DNA of 8,460 nucleotides from Bacteroidota bacterium (GTDB lineage Bacteria > Bacteroidota > Bacteroidia > NS11-12g > UBA9320), in the NCBI GenBank assembly GCA_003484585.1, contig DNBZ01000160.1:1-8460 (forward strand). The letters are read 5' to 3'. A program made the translations under genes and the position numbers. This document shows positions 5,899-8,460 of the stretch, one piece after another. The first letter of the stretch is position 1. Each line of letters opens with the position of its first letter. The notes beneath the pieces were generated by a model. The model worked only from the letters and a program-made list of their open reading frames with translations, did no database searches and was not told the origin of the DNA.

Positions 5899-7014
5899 CT
5901 AAAATGGATTTGAATATTCTTCTTTTGTTAATAGTTCCTCGTCTGTTAAAGTCTTCAAAAATGATACCAAAGCTGCTTTATGATCGGGGCTAAGATAAAT
6001 AGAATCTTTGAGAGCATGCAGGTTAGGTGCATCGTTTGTGTTTACGGCACTTGTTGCATTCATATCACTTAGATAAAATTGCACCACTTCTTCTAATGTA
6101 TTAAACCTACCATCGTGCATATAGGGTGCGGTTTTTTCGACGTTTCTGAGTGACGGTGTTTTAAATTTAAAATTATCCTCAGCAGTACCATTTACTCCTC
6201 CACGACCAAAATCTCCATTGCTAGAAAGTCCGTTACTTAGGAATTCTCGTCTCATAAATAGTCCATTACCCGTACCGTGACAGTGAAAACAATCTGCACC
6301 ATAATTAGCGGGTTTATTTGGATTCTGTTCATTGTTCAAAGTTATAGCTTCTGAGTTAAATATGATTTCTCCTACCTTTTCTTGGTCTGTAAACGACTCT
6401 AAACCTAGCTGCACTCGGTCATACTTGCTATTGCCAGATACTATGCTCAGCATAAATTGTTCTAGAGCTTTCCCTAGTAATTCTTCATCTATTGTAGAAG
6501 TATTATATGCTTTTTTGAAGGCTGTTGGGTAGCTGCTTGAGCTGCTCAGTTTCGCAAGTACATTGCCTATTGTTTCGTCCATTTCTAATGGATCTTCTAT
6601 AGGTACTAGTGCTTGATGTCTTAGTATGTCTGACCTTCCGTCCCAGAAAAATCCGTCTAAGTGCCACATTAAATTGAAAATGGGCATAGAATTTCGTTTC
6701 CCTTCTGCACCTCTTATTCCTATGCTCAATGCTAAACCATTATCTGTAAAAGCATGGGCTTGATTATGACAGCTCGCACAACTTTGTGTACTATCTGCAC
6801 TTAGTATTGGGTCATAAAAAAGCATTCTACCTAGCTGTACACCTTCTTTCGTAAGTGGATTATCACTTGGCACACGTGCAGGCGGCAAAATACTTTGTGC
6901 GTAGTCTGCCGTGTATGGAGTAGTACCAAATGGAGTGTCTGGCACCTCATTCACCACATCTTTACAACTGTAAATGCCTCCTATTAGTAGTATGTAGATT
7001 GCTATTTTTTTCAT
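5899..7014 (-). CDS. MbnH/MauG-family di-heme c-type peroxidase-like lipoprotein
   Basis: This 371-residue protein belongs to the bacterial di-heme cytochrome c peroxidase/MauG superfamily. A lipobox (IYSC, C17) predicts lipid anchoring. Heme site 1 is CASCH (C79, C82, H83), preceded by LGRMLFYDPILS, the standard approach to the first heme. The conserved FFWDGR (122-127) holds W124, the position of the inter-heme tryptophan. Heme site 2 is CFHCH (C242, C245, H246). FKTPSLRNV (284-292) and APYMHDGRFNTLEEVVQFY (296-314) are the family C-terminal signature. It overlaps the MbnP-like gene by 4 bp (ATGA), implying coupled translation. MbnH enzymes use a bis-Fe(IV)-type state to oxidise a tryptophan of MbnP to kynurenine; the pairing here makes that the likeliest job. 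A plain H2O2-detoxifying cytochrome c peroxidase is the alternative; the axial ligand that would decide cannot be assigned by eye. Confidence 0.88.
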   Translation of the reverse strand: MKKIAIYILLIGGIYSCKDVVNEVPDTPFGTTPYTADYAQSILPPARVPSDNPLTKEGVQLGRMLFYDPILSADSTQSCASCHNQAHAFTDNGLALSIGIRGAEGKRNSMPIFNLMWHLDGFFWDGRSDILRHQALVPIEDPLEMDETIGNVLAKLSSSSSYPTAFKKAYNTSTIDEELLGKALEQFMLSIVSGNSKYDRVQLGLESFTDQEKVGEIIFNSEAITLNNEQNPNKPANYGADCFHCHGTGNGLFMRREFLSNGLSSNGDFGRGGVNGTAEDNFKFKTPSLRNVEKTAPYMHDGRFNTLEEVVQFYLSDMNATSAVNTNDAPNLHALKDSIYLSPDHKAALVSFLKTLTDEELLTKEEYSNPF

Positions 7015-7766
7015 TTAGAAGCAGCACTTGTTAGCGTGAATACATCTGCCATATTCTCAATAAGCTTGGTGGTTACTGGATCAGATACACTGTGGGTGCT
7101 TCTGCCGTCTAAGGTGAAGCTATAACTATTTGGATTGATGAATACCTCTGCAATATCATAGCCTAAAGCTACTGAAGAACCTGCAGCTCCGTGAGTAAAA
7201 TTGGTAGGCAATTCAAAATCTACTTTATTATGACTGCCGGCTAAGTGAAAGATAATACTCTCATCTGCATCTACGTCTTTTCCTTCTATAGCAGTAAAGA
7301 TATAGCCACCTACCCAGCCCCAGTGTAGGGAGTTGTTAATAGCAGATAGTGGATGATCCGAATCGTACTGATTTGGGTTGCCGTGATTTACGGCAGAATC
7401 TAGCCCTATGGAAAATCCAATAGACTTATACGTTCCATATGGAATATCTACTAGAGAAAATGTAGTCTTGCCACTGTGTGCTTCTATGTGAGCATACTGG
7501 CTGTCTATAATTACTTTACTTCCATCTTCTGCTATCAAGTAAAAGCTCCCAAGTAAGTATGCGTATCTGCTAAAAGTTGCATTTTCATTGACTCCAACGG
7601 AATACGCTGTACCCGCTGTAAATTCTTGATTACCTATAGTATGATTTACTGTGAAATCTATAGAAGCAGAGCTAACTTCTACTATTGGATCTACTACATC
7701 ATCCTCTGTGCAAGAAGTGAATCCGATGGCCAAAAGACCGAGCATTATATAAAAAGTTTTCTTCAT
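7011..7766 (-). CDS. MbnP-family copper-binding lipoprotein
   Basis: The 251-residue lipoprotein has a lipobox (FTSC, C19) followed at once by acidic residues (TEDD). The body is a predicted beta-sandwich with MbnP features: an FYLI strand early (about 75-78), GTYKSIGFSIGLD (111-123), HPLSAIN (138-144), the aromatic block HWGWVGGYIFTAIEG (148-162) with W149 and W151, FHLAGSH (173-179), and HSVSDPVTTKLIENMADVF (225-243), which resembles the family's HS..DP....L..N...AF ending. In characterised MbnP a tryptophan is converted to kynurenine by MbnH and the site then binds copper. W149 and W151 are the obvious candidates, but which is modified is inference. Start ATG lies 8 bp after the HMA-MauE gene, and its TGA overlaps the next ATG. 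Confidence 0.85.
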   Translation of the reverse strand: MKKTFYIMLGLLAIGFTSCTEDDVVDPIVEVSSASIDFTVNHTIGNQEFTAGTAYSVGVNENATFSRYAYLLGSFYLIAEDGSKVIIDSQYAHIEAHSGKTTFSLVDIPYGTYKSIGFSIGLDSAVNHGNPNQYDSDHPLSAINNSLHWGWVGGYIFTAIEGKDVDADESIIFHLAGSHNKVDFELPTNFTHGAAGSSVALGYDIAEVFINPNSYSFTLDGRSTHSVSDPVTTKLIENMADVFTLTSAASK

Positions 7767-7774
7767 TTTATTTT

Positions 7775-8460
7775 TTAATAGAAGTACATTAAAAGTGCCA
7801 TTACTAACATAATACCATCTTCTATGATGGTGACATAACTCATAGGTAGGTTAAAAACAGTTCCGAGACAGGCACATTGTATCTCAGTTTTTTGCACTAC
7901 CGATTTTATTACTCCTATTAGACTCACAAACATAACTATGGCAGTGATGAGATGTGTTAGCTCATTGTCAGAATATAGGAGGTAGGCTATGCCTAATCCT
8001 AATTCTATAAACGGAAACACATATCCATACCATTTTGCCTTAGCAGCTATGATATCATAGCTTTGATACGCTTTAGCAAATGCTGCTATGTCTAACATTT
8101 TAAAGAACGAAAACACGAGGAAAAAGCCAGCCATAAAGTGGGTCATCCATGTTTTTATCTGAAACATTCCATTACTAAACTCTAGGAGTAAAGTAGTTCC
8201 TAGCAAATATAAAACGATAATTAGTAAAGGTTTGTAACTACGGTTACTCTCCTTAGACGCACTTTGGCTAGCAGATGTTGCACTTAGGCTGTATTCTCCA
8301 GCGGCTGATACTAGGCCGCTAATAATGTCGTCGTGCGGCAGACTCTCGCCTTCTAGCGTAGTATTGCCAGTCTCTTTATCTATGGATATTTTTTTGATAG
8401 CTGAGTTGCCATAGAGTGATTTCTCTATCTTGCTCACGCAGCTCATACAGGAAATACCTG
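7775..8460 (-). CDS. HMA domain fused to a MauE/DoxX-type membrane protein (5'-truncated)
   Basis: The frame is open to the right edge. The codons before the ATG at 8446 read G-I-S-C, giving GISCMSCVSKIEKSL, a complete HMA metal loop (CxxC), so that ATG is internal and the true start lies beyond 8460. Counting from the internal Met, the HMA remainder runs to about 57 and a Ser/Ala-rich linker to about 70. Then come about five hydrophobic segments (72-90, 102-120, 141-158, 163-184, 204-222), with a CACLG motif (C191, C193) followed by NLPMSYVTIIED, typical of MauE-type redox-associated membrane proteins. MauE is required, with MauD, for maturation of methylamine dehydrogenase. It is the first visible gene of the operon, ending 8 bp before the MbnP-like gene. 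A role in moving copper or reducing equivalents across the membrane is inferred. Confidence 0.82.
   Translation of the reverse strand, partial: GISCMSCVSKIEKSLYGNSAIKKISIDKETGNTTLEGESLPHDDIISGLVSAAGEYSLSATSASQSASKESNRSYKPLLIIVLYLLGTTLLLEFSNGMFQIKTWMTHFMAGFFLVFSFFKMLDIAAFAKAYQSYDIIAAKAKWYGYVFPFIELGLGIAYLLYSDNELTHLITAIVMFVSLIGVIKSVVQKTEIQCACLGTVFNLPMSYVTIIEDGIMLVMALLMYFY

Noticed and set aside
7775..8446. ATG at 8446 as the start of the HMA-MauE gene
   Set aside because: The codons just upstream (GISC) complete the HMA metal-binding loop, so this Met is the x in CxxC and the gene continues past the window.
5514..8460. Methanobactin biosynthesis cluster
   Set aside because: MbnP and MbnH relatives are present, but no small Cys-containing precursor peptide and no MbnB/MbnC genes are visible. 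MbnP/MbnH pairs also occur alone in many genomes.

Overview
The window looks like chromosomal DNA from a member of the Bacteroidota (Flavobacteriia/Cytophagia-like, AT-rich). Three things point there. One protein carries a C-terminal type IX secretion (T9SS) sorting domain. Several short 'MKK/MKN' lipoproteins lack Shine-Dalgarno sites. Putative promoters match the Bacteroidota form, with -33 TTTG and -7 TAnnTTTG, rather than TTGACA/TATAAT.

Layout from left to right. (1) The 3' part of trhO, the tRNA uridine-hydroxylating rhodanese, on the + strand and cut by the window edge. (2) pdhB, the pyruvate dehydrogenase E1 beta subunit, on the - strand, with a clear intrinsic terminator between it and trhO. 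(3) A 426-bp divergent intergenic region holding two overlapping + strand promoter matches, a 31-bp direct repeat with a 50-bp period, and a pair of small hairpins with a TTTA loop. (4) A large secreted vWA-domain protein with a T9SS tail on the + strand. (5) A - strand gene, convergent with and overlapping the vWA gene by 4 bp, for a periplasmic protein made of two copies of a domain resembling the C-terminal domain of GldM. (6) A - strand lipoprotein of unknown function with a TTG start. (7) A tightly packed - strand operon that runs off the right edge: an HMA-MauE membrane fusion, an MbnP-like lipoprotein, an MbnH/MauG-like di-heme lipoprotein, and a small secreted HMA protein with a cysteine-rich tail. 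It is closed by a strong hairpin.

The most interesting part is the four-gene operon at about 5.5-8.46 kb. MbnH enzymes are di-heme proteins that, in characterised cases, oxidise a tryptophan of the partner MbnP to kynurenine and so create a copper site. Here that pair is translationally coupled (ATGA overlap). It is flanked by two HMA metal-binding proteins, one fused to a MauE-type membrane domain with a CxC motif. The set reads as a copper capture and handling system with its own cofactor-maturation enzyme. No methanobactin precursor or biosynthesis gene is visible. The second point of interest is the pairing of a free-standing tandem GldM-domain protein with a convergent T9SS cargo gene.
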